A DNA stretch of 45,411 nt from CAZMVU01 sp964569295. GTDB taxonomy: Bacteria > Hydrogenedentota > Hydrogenedentia > Hydrogenedentales > JAGMZX01. A program made the translations under genes and the position numbers. The notes beneath the pieces were generated by a model. The model was not told where the DNA came from and ran no database searches. It worked only from the letters and a program-made list of their open reading frames with translations. The stretch is from contig CAZMVU010000013.1 of the NCBI GenBank assembly GCA_964569295.1, positions 1 to 45,411 on the forward strand. Reading direction: 5' to 3'. Shown piece after piece: positions 34,141 through 42,183 of this stretch (position 1 is the stretch's first letter; each line of letters begins with the position of its first letter).

Positions 34141-34880
34141 GCGTTGCCCGCCTCCTGCGCCGCCCCGGCCATCGCCGCCGCGCCCGGCGCCACCACGCGC
34201 ATGAACGTGTCTTCGAGCGCGCGCGGGTCGTCGCCCACCTCGAGTTCTGCGGCCACGCGCGCGTTATTGATGATGATCGCGCGCTGGCAGATTATAGCCA
34301 CCTCGGGCAGCAGGTGCGTGCTGAGCAGCACCGTGTGGTCCGGCGCCAGACTGCTGATGAACTGGCGCACTTCGGCTATCTGACGCGGATCGAGGCCGAC
34401 CGTCGGCTCGTCGAGGATAAGTACCGGCGGGTTGCCAATAAGCGCCTGGGCAATGCCGACCCGCTGGCGGTAGCCCTTCGAGAGGTTGCCGAGCATGCGC
34501 CCCGCCATCTCTTCGATAGCACAACGCGCCATGACCCGGTCCACCTCGTCGCGCCGCATCCGGCGGGGCACACCCTTGATAGTGGCCACATAGCGCAGGT
34601 AGGCGCGCGTGATCATCTCGTCATACAAGGGCACGCGCTCGGGCAGGTAGCCCACGCGCCGCTTCACCTCGAGCGGGTGGGTGTGGACTTCATAGCCCGC
34701 CACCTCCGCCCGGCCGGTCGTAGCCGGCGCAAAGCCCGTGAGTACGCGCATGGTCGTGCTTTTCCCGGCGCCGTTGGGGCCGAGAAAGCCCACGATCTCC
34801 CCACGGCCCACCGAAAACGACACATCCTCCACCGCCGTGAGTGCGCCAAAGCGCTTGGTCAATCCTTCCGCACGTATCAA
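34137..34880 (-). CDS. ABC transporter ATPase (GldA-like)
   Basis: 247 residues. Walker A GPNGAGKSTT (34-43), Q-loop region, signature LSKGYRQR, Walker B VLILDEPTVGLD and the H-loop STHLL are all intact, so it should hydrolyse ATP. The start is a TTG with AGAGAGG seven bases upstream; MIRAEGLTKRF aligns with family N termini. First gene of the four-gene Gld-type operon. Confidence 0.92.
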   Translation of the reverse strand: MIRAEGLTKRFGALTAVEDVSFSVGRGEIVGFLGPNGAGKSTTMRVLTGFAPATTGRAEVAGYEVHTHPLEVKRRVGYLPERVPLYDEMITRAYLRYVATIKGVPRRMRRDEVDRVMARCAIEEMAGRMLGNLSKGYRQRVGIAQALIGNPPVLILDEPTVGLDPRQIAEVRQFISSLAPDHTVLLSTHLLPEVAIICQRAIIINNARVAAELEVGDDPRALEDTFMRVVAPGAAAMAGAAQEAGNA

Positions 34881-35225
34881 GCCGAGGCCTCTCTGTCATT
34901 CGTACTGTAAAAGCGGCTTCTTGCCACATTCATCGGGTATGCAAGCCTTTGTAATGCGCCGCACACTCCCTTGCCGGCGCCCGTCCTCGTCAACGGCTTT
35001 ATTCGGTAATTCGTTGACAAATTACGCGCAGCGTTTCGGAATGTGCCGAAAATCTGACAGGCACAGGCATATATTGCCGCATTCTGTCACTATGGCCGAG
35101 CCCCCTGCCGAGACAGCGCGGCCAGAGCATGCCACAGTTTATTGTGCGTGAGGCACTTAGTTCAAGCCTCCCGGCATAGCGGTGCGTTGGCATGAAGTAT
35201 GCTTCCCCTAAGGGGAGTGCCGAGA
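34881..35225. other. Divergent intergenic region
   Basis: 345 bp between the ABC operon (minus) and the zinc-ribbon gene (plus), with lower GC than its surroundings. It contains TTGACA at 35014-35019 without a good -10, and a palindrome TTTCGG-aatgtg-CCGAAA at 35034-35051 that could be an operator or small hairpin. The promoters of both flanking units should lie here. Confidence 0.5.
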
Positions 35226-35438
35226 ATGAAAGGGCTGCAAGCAATGGTAGTACAATGTTGCGTTTGCGGAAAAACGCGCATAGCCGGCCAATGGGTCGAA
35301 CGGGACACCCCCCCAGCGGACCAAGGGGAGGTGAGCCACGGCTATTGTCCCGTGTGCGCTGCGGAAGCCTTCGCCGAAATGGAGCGGCTCCATACTGCAA
35401 GGAGGCGGCTTCAAAAACAACGTCCAATTTCGGCATAA
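35226..35438 (+). CDS. Small stand-alone zinc-ribbon protein
   Basis: 70 residues from the ATG at 35226, which follows AAGGGGAG at about eight bases. VQCCVCGK (near 8-15) and SHGYCPVCA (about 40-48) form a four-Cys zinc site. The pattern CxxC...SHGxCPxC is best known as the C-terminal tail of PAS/sensor proteins in proteobacteria, where it ends a longer protein; here it stands alone. A regulatory or adaptor role is possible but not shown. Confidence 0.72.
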   Translation: MKGLQAMVVQCCVCGKTRIAGQWVERDTPPADQGEVSHGYCPVCAAEAFAEMERLHTARRRLQKQRPISA

Positions 35439-35473
35439 CCCGGGTGCAGCCCCAAATCCGTAGTAGCCGCTCA

Positions 35474-35502
35474 CCGGCCGGACCGCAAGAAGATCCGGCC
35501 GG
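35474..35502 (+). terminator. Strong hairpin after the zinc-ribbon gene
   Basis: A perfect 9-bp stem CCGGCCGGA (35474-35482) / TCCGGCCGG (35494-35502), 35 bases after the stop and between convergent genes. No T-tract follows, so termination is inferred from position. Confidence 0.45.
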
Positions 35503-35561
35503 GGCACCATAATCACAGCGCCACCGCCTGGTCCGTGCGTACACTCAGGGGCTGGATTCCC

Positions 35562-35626
35562 CCGCCGCCCTACTCCGCCACCTTATCCCGCCACCTTATC
35601 CCGCCGCCCTACTCCGCCACCTTATC
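35562..35626 (-). repeat. Tandem duplication at the 3' end of the deacetylase gene
   Basis: Two exact 26-bp copies (35562-35587 and 35601-35626) separated by a 13-bp partial copy (35588-35600). The upstream copy (coding sense) contains the final DKVAE codons and TAG; the second copy repeats them 39 bases later in the same frame. Confidence 0.93.
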
Positions 35627-36580
35627 CCGCCGTTCCTTCAGCTCACGCCAGGTCGTGAGGATGATGCCCTCCTCCTCGATAACCGCCGCGAGCCGCGGGT
35701 CTATCATCGCTTCCATGTCACCCTTGCGCGTAGCACTCGAGCCACTGATTTCCGGGAAAACATCCGAGGGGTCCGTGGCATGAATTACGATCTCGAGGAT
35801 ACCCGGTTGCATACCGCGCAGCACTTCGATGAACCGGTCCGTTTTCTCATCGCGGTCCCAATCGTAAGAATTGGTGTGGATATCGTCCAGCACGGGGAGG
35901 CCGGCCTCCCAGGCCTTGCGTGCCATCTGCCGCACAACGGCCGTCGGTATTGGCCCTTCCTGCGAAAGGTACTGCAAATGGCCGCCGGCGACAAGAATCG
36001 GGTAGCCCTTTTCCGCGCCCACCTTGAGGTAGCGTTCGAAGAACAGGGGCGAGGCGAACAACGTGCCCATATGCGAGTCGATGTGTGTAATGGGCATGCC
36101 CATCTTCTCCGCGCGGGCCACCTGCGCGCGGATTTCCGTCTCAACCTCGTCCGCCGTGGCATGGGCGATCACCAAGGGCACGTTGTTCCATAGACACCCC
36201 TCCTCGTCCACGAGCCCTGGCACCGTTGCGGCGCCGGCGAGCGGCCCCCAGCGGTAGTTGTCCCACTCGGAGGTCAGCGTCAGGTGCAGGCCGTTGTCCA
36301 CCTCGGGATTCTTATCGAGGTACTTCGCCCACGCAGGCACCCAGGAACAGGGCATCATGGTGCTTACCGAGTTTGCCACGCCCTGCTCTATCGCTTTGAT
36401 ACTCCCACGGTTAGACGAATGCGACATGCCGGCGTCGTCGATATGAAAGATGACCAGCCGGTCGTCACTCGCCCAACCAAGGCGCTGGGCGTAGCTGGGA
36501 TCGTCGGCGCGCGCGTTTCCGGTTAGCAGGAGCAGGGCGAGGACCACAGTTACCAAGAGCAGAGACAGGCGGGTGGGCAT
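35609..36580 (-). CDS. Secreted ChbG/HpnK-family (YdjC-like) carbohydrate deacetylase
   Basis: 323 residues. The signal peptide ends NARA near residue 25. The YdjC fold follows: FHIDDAGMSH (45-54) supplies the metal Asp pair, GLHLTLTSEW the HLT motif, and THIDSHMGT the HxxxxH-type metal motif; VIHATDPSD near the end holds the last His. Family members remove acetyl groups from chito-oligosaccharides or hopanoid-linked sugars. The exported location here suggests an extracellular or periplasmic glycan. AAGGAA lies eight bases before the ATG. Monocistronic. Confidence 0.88.
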   Translation of the reverse strand: MPTRLSLLLVTVVLALLLLTGNARADDPSYAQRLGWASDDRLVIFHIDDAGMSHSSNRGSIKAIEQGVANSVSTMMPCSWVPAWAKYLDKNPEVDNGLHLTLTSEWDNYRWGPLAGAATVPGLVDEEGCLWNNVPLVIAHATADEVETEIRAQVARAEKMGMPITHIDSHMGTLFASPLFFERYLKVGAEKGYPILVAGGHLQYLSQEGPIPTAVVRQMARKAWEAGLPVLDDIHTNSYDWDRDEKTDRFIEVLRGMQPGILEIVIHATDPSDVFPEISGSSATRKGDMEAMIDPRLAAVIEEEGIILTTWRELKERRDKVAE

Positions 36581-36924
36581 AGTGAGTTTCCTTCATTGTA
36601 TTCTCGGCACCAACGCATACACGGCACCATCGATTTCGACCCGATCGCCGGGGCGGCGGTTTCAAAAACGGGGGCGGACAAGCAGCACCGGCATCGAATT
36701 GGTGGCCGGGGGCGGCCCGAACCACGCATGCCGGCCGCACCGGTTTATCGCATAATGCACGCCGCCCCCCTTGCTTTCAAACTATTCTCTTGAAGCCCGT
36801 TAGCCGGTGTGATACAAGAAAGCGTACTGGCCACCGTTGCGTTTTCTTGTGTTGCGCGCACGGAAAGTATATTCTGTACATGAAAACAAAAACTGCACCC
36901 CTGCGCAGTTACGGCCACGACCCT
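36581..36924. other. Divergent intergenic region
   Basis: 344 bp between the deacetylase gene (minus) and the zinc-ribbon membrane protein (plus). It is GC-rich on the left and AT-richer at 36765-36890. No gene is supported. A possible plus-strand promoter sits at 36847-36873. Confidence 0.45.
36847..36873 (+). promoter_or_regulatory. Possible promoter of the zinc-ribbon membrane protein
   Basis: TTGTGT (36847-36852), a short 15-base spacer, then TATATT (36868-36873, five of six). Transcription would start near 36880, which favours the ATG at 36925 over the one at 36880 as the translation start. Confidence 0.3.
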
Positions 36925-37734
36925 ATGAATGAACAATCATCACAGACACCGCATGGCATGGATCGCTTTGACGCAGATGCCGTGTGTGCGGAGTGCGGCA
37001 CCGTCAACCCCGAAGACACGCTGATCTGCAAGGTGTGCGGCAATAACCTGCGCGATCAGCGCGCGCGGCGCATGGCTAAGGAAACCGGCGCACAACTGCC
37101 CACGGCCCAGGGCCACCCGGGCCGCACTTGGGTATCAGGGGTACTCGTCGCCCTGGGACTGCTGCTCGTGCTGTGGGTTGCGCTGAATGCGGAACACCTC
37201 GCCCGGGGCATGATCGAGGCCATGGGCGAGGACCAGGGCTATTCGTTGGGACTGTGGAGCGGCGAAGAAGGCGCCCGCCTCGACGCCCTCTCCGAATCGC
37301 TCGACGCGGCAACCCCGGACCTCGATGCGCAAATGGTGGCCATACGCGATTCCGCCGTGGTCGAAGAATACGCCGGCCTGTATGTGATTACCCAGGAAAG
37401 CACGGCGGAAGGTATGCGCCCCAGGGGCTTGGCGCTGGTGCAGAAGGACGAAGACGGCAAGTATTATTTTGTCGGGCATACCAAACTGGTCAAGGTGCGC
37501 GGCACCGCGCACATCGAAAAAGAAAACGGCTGGCTCATGGTGGACCGGGCGGGCTACCGGGAAGGTACGCGGGAACGCCTCGTCCACGGCGCTGCGATGA
37601 AGCTGCCCGAGGGCGGCATCGAGTGCTACGGCGAGGCGGAAATGCAACCCGAGGCGGCGGCCGCTGCCGCGCAGGAAACGACGCGTGAGGGCTACACTTT
37701 CTACGCCTTCAAGCTCGTGGACGGCGCGCAGTGA
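36925..37734 (+). CDS. Zinc-ribbon membrane protein of unknown function
   Basis: 269 residues from the ATG at 36925. CAECGTVNPEDTLICKVCG (about 20-38) is a rubredoxin-like zinc ribbon with two CxxC knuckles. A TM helix at about 70-90 (WVSGVLVALGLLLVLWVAL) leads to an extracytoplasmic domain that is not recognised; it contains a beta-rich stretch (YYFVGHTKLVKVRGTAHIEK). The in-frame ATG at 36880 is an alternative start, but no site favours it and the sequence between looks non-coding. It is the only gene between the deacetylase and ftsY. Confidence 0.72.
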   Translation: MNEQSSQTPHGMDRFDADAVCAECGTVNPEDTLICKVCGNNLRDQRARRMAKETGAQLPTAQGHPGRTWVSGVLVALGLLLVLWVALNAEHLARGMIEAMGEDQGYSLGLWSGEEGARLDALSESLDAATPDLDAQMVAIRDSAVVEEYAGLYVITQESTAEGMRPRGLALVQKDEDGKYYFVGHTKLVKVRGTAHIEKENGWLMVDRAGYREGTRERLVHGAAMKLPEGGIECYGEAEMQPEAAAAAAQETTREGYTFYAFKLVDGAQ

Positions 37735-38134
37735 GCCCGGCACGGCCGTAAAGCGCACCCGCGCGGCATCGCGGACACATGGCGAACCGTGCAGGTTAGC
37801 CGGTACCCTCCCCCTATGTTGCTGGGCCTGGATTCCCTCTTGGCGAAAGGTGACCCGGGCCTGCGGCCCAGGCTCGTATAGTTACGGGGCGTTGGCCCTA
37901 CAGATAAGGTCGGGTTCTGGTTTACAGGAAGGGCGGGCGTCCCCGCGAGCCGGAACGTAACATAAGACCCCCAAGACGGCTGCCGAGGATGACCGCGCCC
38001 AGGCTCCGCAGTTTTTACACCCGTTAAAACTATGTGCTGCAACAGGTTGTCGATGATGCTCGAAATCCTGTCGTCCTTTGTTGCCCGTTATGATCGGTAA
38101 GGCACCAAGCAATTTTCCAAGCAAGGAGCAACGT
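37735..38134. other. 400-bp gap before ftsY with several hairpins
   Basis: No gene is supported. Hairpins: GGGCC-tgc-GGCCC near 37860; a two-helix element at 37914-37956 (GTTCTGG with CCGGAAC, enclosing GCGGG-cgtc-CCCGC); and AGTTTT/AAAACT at 38010-38031. I looked for SRP RNA because of ftsY and did not find its conserved core. The AAGGAG site of ftsY is at the right end. Confidence 0.5.
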
Positions 38135-39061
38135 ATGTCGAAGCCAGGAATCATGGGACGGCTCCGGGACCGCCTCAGCAAAACCCGGGGCGGCCTGGTG
38201 GACCGTGTTAAACGTGTTTTCAGCGGGCGGATGAAGCTGGACGAGGACGTCTTCGAGGAACTCGAGGAAGTGCTTATCGAGGCCGATCTCGGCGTCGACA
38301 CAGCCCTCGATATTGTGGCACGTATGAAGACCGCTGCGCGCGAGCGCAAGCTCGACAAACCCGACGACCTGTATGGCATCCTCGAGGAGGAGTTGGTGAG
38401 CCGCCTGGACGCTGGGGATCATGCGGTCTCGTTCGCCGCGCCGGCCGAAGGCCCTCACGTGACCCTTGTCGTCGGGGTGAACGGCACCGGCAAGACCACC
38501 ACCGCCGGCAAACTCGCCGCCAAGCTGATCGCCGAGGGGAACAAGGTCGTGCTGGGAGCGGCCGACACCTTTCGGGCGGCGGCGGTTGAACAGTTGACTA
38601 TCTGGGCGGAGCGTACAGGCGCCGACATCATCAAGCACCAGGGGGGGGCTGATCCGGCCGCAGTCGCCTTTGACACGATAGATGCCGCCATCGCGCGGGG
38701 AGCGCACAATGTGCTTATCGATACGGCGGGCCGGCTGCACACAAAGGTAAACCTCATGGAAGAGTTGAAAAAAGTGCAGCGCGTGATCCAGAAGCGCCTG
38801 CCCGGTGCGCCCCATGAGGTTCTTCTCATTCTCGACGCAACCACGGGCCAGAACGGCTTGCAGCAGGCCCGCAAATTCACCGACGCCCTCAATGTGACAG
38901 GCATCGTGTTGACCAAGCTCGATGGCACGGCCAAAGGCGGGGTGGTGCTCGCCATTCAGAAAGAACTCGGCACGCCAATTAAATTCATCGGCGTGGGTGA
39001 ATCGGTCGAGGATTTGCAGCCCTTTGTGGCCCGGCAGTTTATCGAGGCCCTCTTCGAATAG
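38135..39061 (+). CDS. ftsY: Signal recognition particle receptor FtsY
   Basis: 308 residues, the NG core without an acidic N-terminal A domain. The N domain (1-95) has the FSGRMKLDEDVFEELEEVLIEADLG signature in two runs. G domain: G1 GVNGTGKTT (114-122), G2 DTFRAAAVEQL, G3 DTAGRLHTK, G4 TKLDGTAKGG and the C-terminal GVGESVEDLQPF. The GTPase docks ribosome-SRP complexes at the membrane for co-translational insertion. AAGGAG lies seven bases before the ATG at 38135. It converges with the HD-GYP gene with only 17 bp between stops. Confidence 0.97.
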   Translation: MSKPGIMGRLRDRLSKTRGGLVDRVKRVFSGRMKLDEDVFEELEEVLIEADLGVDTALDIVARMKTAARERKLDKPDDLYGILEEELVSRLDAGDHAVSFAAPAEGPHVTLVVGVNGTGKTTTAGKLAAKLIAEGNKVVLGAADTFRAAAVEQLTIWAERTGADIIKHQGGADPAAVAFDTIDAAIARGAHNVLIDTAGRLHTKVNLMEELKKVQRVIQKRLPGAPHEVLLILDATTGQNGLQQARKFTDALNVTGIVLTKLDGTAKGGVVLAIQKELGTPIKFIGVGESVEDLQPFVARQFIEALFE

Positions 39062-39078
39062 AAGGGCGTGATCACCGG

Positions 39079-40230
39079 TTACTTTGACCGGATGTGGCAA
39101 TCCAAGTCGGCGGCCATATCGATCTCGATGGGCTCAATCTTGTAGCCGTGGGCATCGCGCACAAGGGTGAGCACCGGGCGGTCGAGCCGGGCCTGGTTCA
39201 CGCGTGTCACTACAGCAAGGAAGTTGCGGTATTTCTCGCTTTTCACGATGGCCTCGGTACCCAGCGGGTACACGGGCACCGTGCGGAGAAATCCCTGCAC
39301 GACTTCCTTGTTGAACTGGGTTCCCGCCCCGCTCCGGATATGGCGCAGAGCTTCGTCCGGCCGCAGGGCCGGTTTGCCGGGCTGGTCGCTAAGCAGGTGA
39401 TCATAGGCATTGGCCACTGCGGCGATTTCGCCCAGCACCGTGGGAATGGGCGGCGGTTGCGTGCGGTCGCGCATGATGAAATTGCCCGCGCGCAGCCTGC
39501 GCGGCAACCCCTGCGAGTCAGGCCGCTCGTGATGCTCGAAGGCCACATGCGGCGTGAGAATATCCTTGTCTTCACTGACCCGCAACAACTCGTAGCCCAG
39601 CCGGGTATGCTGAGCCACTTCTTTGTCGCCGCTGACGCTGGGATCGAGAAAAACCTTGCCCACGTCATGGAGCAGGCAGCCCGCGGCAAGTTGCCGCAGG
39701 CGGTCCGTGCTGAGCCCGGCCACACGGCCGATCATAAGCGCCACAGCGCACACATCGACGGAGTGATCATAGAGGAAGGTGCTTTCGCTTTTGATCGAGG
39801 TGAGCCCCGCCAAGGTCGTGCGCGAGAGCACGCTGCGCATGATGGACTTCGCCACTTCCACCACCGGCCCGAGCACGCCGCCCTTGCCGATGAGCGCGCG
39901 AACACTGTCTGAGTCAAAGCATTGGATGATGCTTTTCATATTCTGACCCTGCAGCTTGCCCACCTCCTGTTCAATGGTGTCAAAAGCTTCGCGCAGGGCA
40001 ACATGGGCGCGCGCACGCACCTCGGGCGGTACGTCTTCCTCCATATCCACATCGGGGCCTTCTTCCGGGTCCTTTACCCAGATCCGTTTGAAACCCTTTT
40101 CGATGAGGGCCTTGATGTAGCTTTGGGTGAGGGGTACATTGCGATTCAGAAGGATTTGTCCCTTCTCATCCACCAATTCGCGTCCGGTGATAAGCCCCGG
40201 CGTGGCCTCACGTACGTTTATCAGTCGCAT
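39079..40230 (-). CDS. Divergent HD-GYP domain protein
   Basis: 383 residues from the ATG at 40230 (GGAG five bases upstream). The N-terminal 60 residues match the small beta module found before many HD-GYP domains. The HD core has HSVDV, LLHDVGKVFLD, the QHTRLGYELL helix and FEHHER, but the hallmark HHExxDGxGYP reads HHERPDSQGLP and the later VADxYDAL reads VANAYDHL. So the GYP Tyr and a conserved metal-ligand Asp are changed. Normal members hydrolyse cyclic-di-GMP; activity here is uncertain and it may be a sensor or a different phosphodiesterase. It follows purE by 155 bp on the same strand. Confidence 0.88.
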   Translation of the reverse strand: MRLINVREATPGLITGRELVDEKGQILLNRNVPLTQSYIKALIEKGFKRIWVKDPEEGPDVDMEEDVPPEVRARAHVALREAFDTIEQEVGKLQGQNMKSIIQCFDSDSVRALIGKGGVLGPVVEVAKSIMRSVLSRTTLAGLTSIKSESTFLYDHSVDVCAVALMIGRVAGLSTDRLRQLAAGCLLHDVGKVFLDPSVSGDKEVAQHTRLGYELLRVSEDKDILTPHVAFEHHERPDSQGLPRRLRAGNFIMRDRTQPPPIPTVLGEIAAVANAYDHLLSDQPGKPALRPDEALRHIRSGAGTQFNKEVVQGFLRTVPVYPLGTEAIVKSEKYRNFLAVVTRVNQARLDRPVLTLVRDAHGYKIEPIEIDMAADLDCHIRSK

Positions 40231-40385
40231 ATGGACTCCATTCGCGGGCACGGCGTTAGCCTGTGCACCCTGCCGCGCATCCCCGGCAAATAACGCCGGG
40301 AACCAACTCCCTGTGCATGATAATCCCTGCGCGCTACAGCAGCGGGCGTCCCGGTAGATTGCCGGTTACCCGCCCAACGCCTTGC

Positions 40386-40889
40386 CTAGTCCGCGCAAGG
40401 CAACTTGTGCGCAAGCACCTGATCGGCTTGTTTCTTCCGGTACACTGCGAGCTTTTCGCGCAGCTCGGGGCGCGTGTTCGCCAGAATGGCAATGGCCAGC
40501 AGAGCGGCGTTCGTCGCGCCCGGTTTGCCGATGGCGAGGGTTCCCACCGGAATGCCCGGCGGCATCTGCGCCATGGCGTACAGGGCATCCTCGCCGCTGA
40601 GGGCCCACCCCAGCACCGGCACGCCCAACACCGGCACCGTGGTAAGAGCGGCCACGGCGCCGGGCAATGCCGCGGCCCCGCCGGCTCCCGCGATAAATGC
40701 CTCGCAGCCACCGGCCGCGCGCGCCTGCACCCATTGTGCGAGGGCTTCGGGCGTCCGGTGCGCCGAAAACACGCGGCACTCGTGGGGCACCTCGAACTCG
40801 GTGAGCACATCGTGGGCACGCGACATGGTATCCCAGTCGTTCTTACTGCCCATTACGACGCCTACCTGGGGCACATCTTGTTCACTCAT
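40386..40889 (-). CDS. purE: N5-carboxyaminoimidazole ribonucleotide mutase PurE
   Basis: 167 residues, normal class I length. GSKNDWDTM (14-22), the SAHRTPE loop (42-48) with the catalytic His, and GAGGAAALPGAVAALTTVPVLGVPV are all conserved. It moves the carboxylate of N5-CAIR to C4 in purine biosynthesis, cytosolic octamer. GAGGAAG lies upstream of the ATG. No purK is in the window. A hairpin built on GGTA/TACC lies downstream near 40341-40377. Confidence 0.96.
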   Translation of the reverse strand: MSEQDVPQVGVVMGSKNDWDTMSRAHDVLTEFEVPHECRVFSAHRTPEALAQWVQARAAGGCEAFIAGAGGAAALPGAVAALTTVPVLGVPVLGWALSGEDALYAMAQMPPGIPVGTLAIGKPGATNAALLAIAILANTRPELREKLAVYRKKQADQVLAHKLPCAD

Positions 40890-41016
40890 GGGTTTCTTCC
40901 TCTTCTACTAGCAGTCTAGTCCAGGATCTCTTATACACACCGCCGCGCGCTTGCGCGCCATGATGCGGTTTGCCGGTTTCCATGCGGGGTACTCCCGGCG
41001 AGCGGTTGTGCGCCGG

Positions 41017-41424
41017 TCAGAAATGCCGCTCGATATACCCGATCGCCCCTTCTACATCCGAGAGGATTTTGGTGCAGAACTTTACCATCCACGGCGACAT
41101 GTCCTGAAAGGGGAACGGACTGAAGGCGATGACGAATTTGCCGAGATCGTGGCTGGCATAGAATACCTCCATCGCCGTGCCGATACTGGGCTTGCAGTAA
41201 TTCACGAGGAGGATGTCGGCTTCCCGCACATCCTGCAGATCGAACTCGACGATCTCGTTGGCGCTGTCTATCTCGTTGTCGCGGAAATTGCGCCGCATGG
41301 GATCGAGCAGGACAAAGCGGCCGGCGAGCCGCTCCTTCGCCCGCTGCCGCCATGGGGTGGTCTCGTCTGTCGCGCAGTCCATAATCGGACCGCACAAGTA
41401 GATGCACTTCGCGTGGTTTGCCAT
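41017..41424 (-). CDS. Nucleoside 2-deoxyribosyltransferase-like protein
   Basis: 135 residues from the ATG at 41424 (GAAGG upstream). CIYLCGPIMDC at the N terminus, DLQDVREADILLVNY and SIGTAMEVFYASHDLGKFVIAF match the nucleoside deoxyribosyltransferase fold; the Glu of GTAMEVF is the expected nucleophile. Related proteins salvage nucleosides or hydrolyse modified nucleotides (for example in hypermodified-base pathways). Substrate unknown. No coupled partner; it lies between purE and the metal transporter. Confidence 0.8.
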   Translation of the reverse strand: MANHAKCIYLCGPIMDCATDETTPWRQRAKERLAGRFVLLDPMRRNFRDNEIDSANEIVEFDLQDVREADILLVNYCKPSIGTAMEVFYASHDLGKFVIAFSPFPFQDMSPWMVKFCTKILSDVEGAIGYIERHF

Positions 41425-41508
41425 GAAATACCTTCGCTCCGGTTCGTCACGGGGCGTGCTATTGTAGCCCAAATCGTTGGCCGGGAGCACATGCGTGCCC
41501 GGTGCGGC

Positions 41509-42183
41509 TCACGTCCCCCCCAGTTCACCGGGCGCGGTGAGCGCACCCCCCTGCATACGGCACTGCCGGTTGGTCACGGCATCGAGGAAGGGGCGGTCAT
41601 GGGCGACCACGATCATGGCCTGGGGCAGGCCGGCGAGAATGCGTGTGATGCGCGCGGCGGCGTCCTCATCGAGCCCGGCCACCGGCTCATCCAGCAGCAG
41701 GACCTCCGGGGCCATGGCCAGCACGCCGGCCAACGCCACGAGCCGCTTCTCGCCACCGGACAACCGGTAGGTCACCCGCTCTTCAAAACCCGCCAGGCCC
41801 ACTTGGCCGAGAACACGGCCGACATCCGCCTGCACACGGTCCGGCGGTTTCCCCTGGTTCAACGGTCCGAAAGCCACATCCTCGCCCACCGTGGCGCAAA
41901 AAAGCTGATCATCCGGATCCTGAAAGAGCAAGCCCACCCGCCCGCGCACAGCCTGGAAATCCGGCTCCGTGGCGCAACGGCCACCGAAGATGTGCACGGT
42001 TCCACGCTGCGGCCGCATGAGCCCCACGAGCAACTGCAACAAGGTCGACTTGCCGCAGCCGTTGGCGCCAGTCAGGCCCAGGCGCTCGCCCGGGTACACT
42101 GCCAACGAGAGCCCGGTGAGCACCGGCGATCCACCCGCATAGGCGAAGTGCAGGCCGTCACACGCGATGATCGGTGTGTTCAC
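41509..42183 (-). CDS. cbiO: Nickel/cobalt ECF transporter ATPase CbiO
   Basis: 224 residues from a GTG that overlaps the cbiQ stop as GTGA. Walker A GANGCGKSTLL, Q-loop FQDPDDQLF (typical of ECF ATPases), signature LSGGEKRL, Walker B EVLLLDEP and the H-loop VAHD are intact. It powers CbiMQ-type uptake. Last gene of the transporter operon. Confidence 0.94.
   Translation of the reverse strand: MNTPIIACDGLHFAYAGGSPVLTGLSLAVYPGERLGLTGANGCGKSTLLQLLVGLMRPQRGTVHIFGGRCATEPDFQAVRGRVGLLFQDPDDQLFCATVGEDVAFGPLNQGKPPDRVQADVGRVLGQVGLAGFEERVTYRLSGGEKRLVALAGVLAMAPEVLLLDEPVAGLDEDAAARITRILAGLPQAMIVVAHDRPFLDAVTNRQCRMQGGALTAPGELGGT

Noticed and set aside
37735..38134. SRP RNA gene upstream of ftsY
   Set aside because: The conserved GGAAGG-AGCA core of the SRP RNA hairpin was not found.
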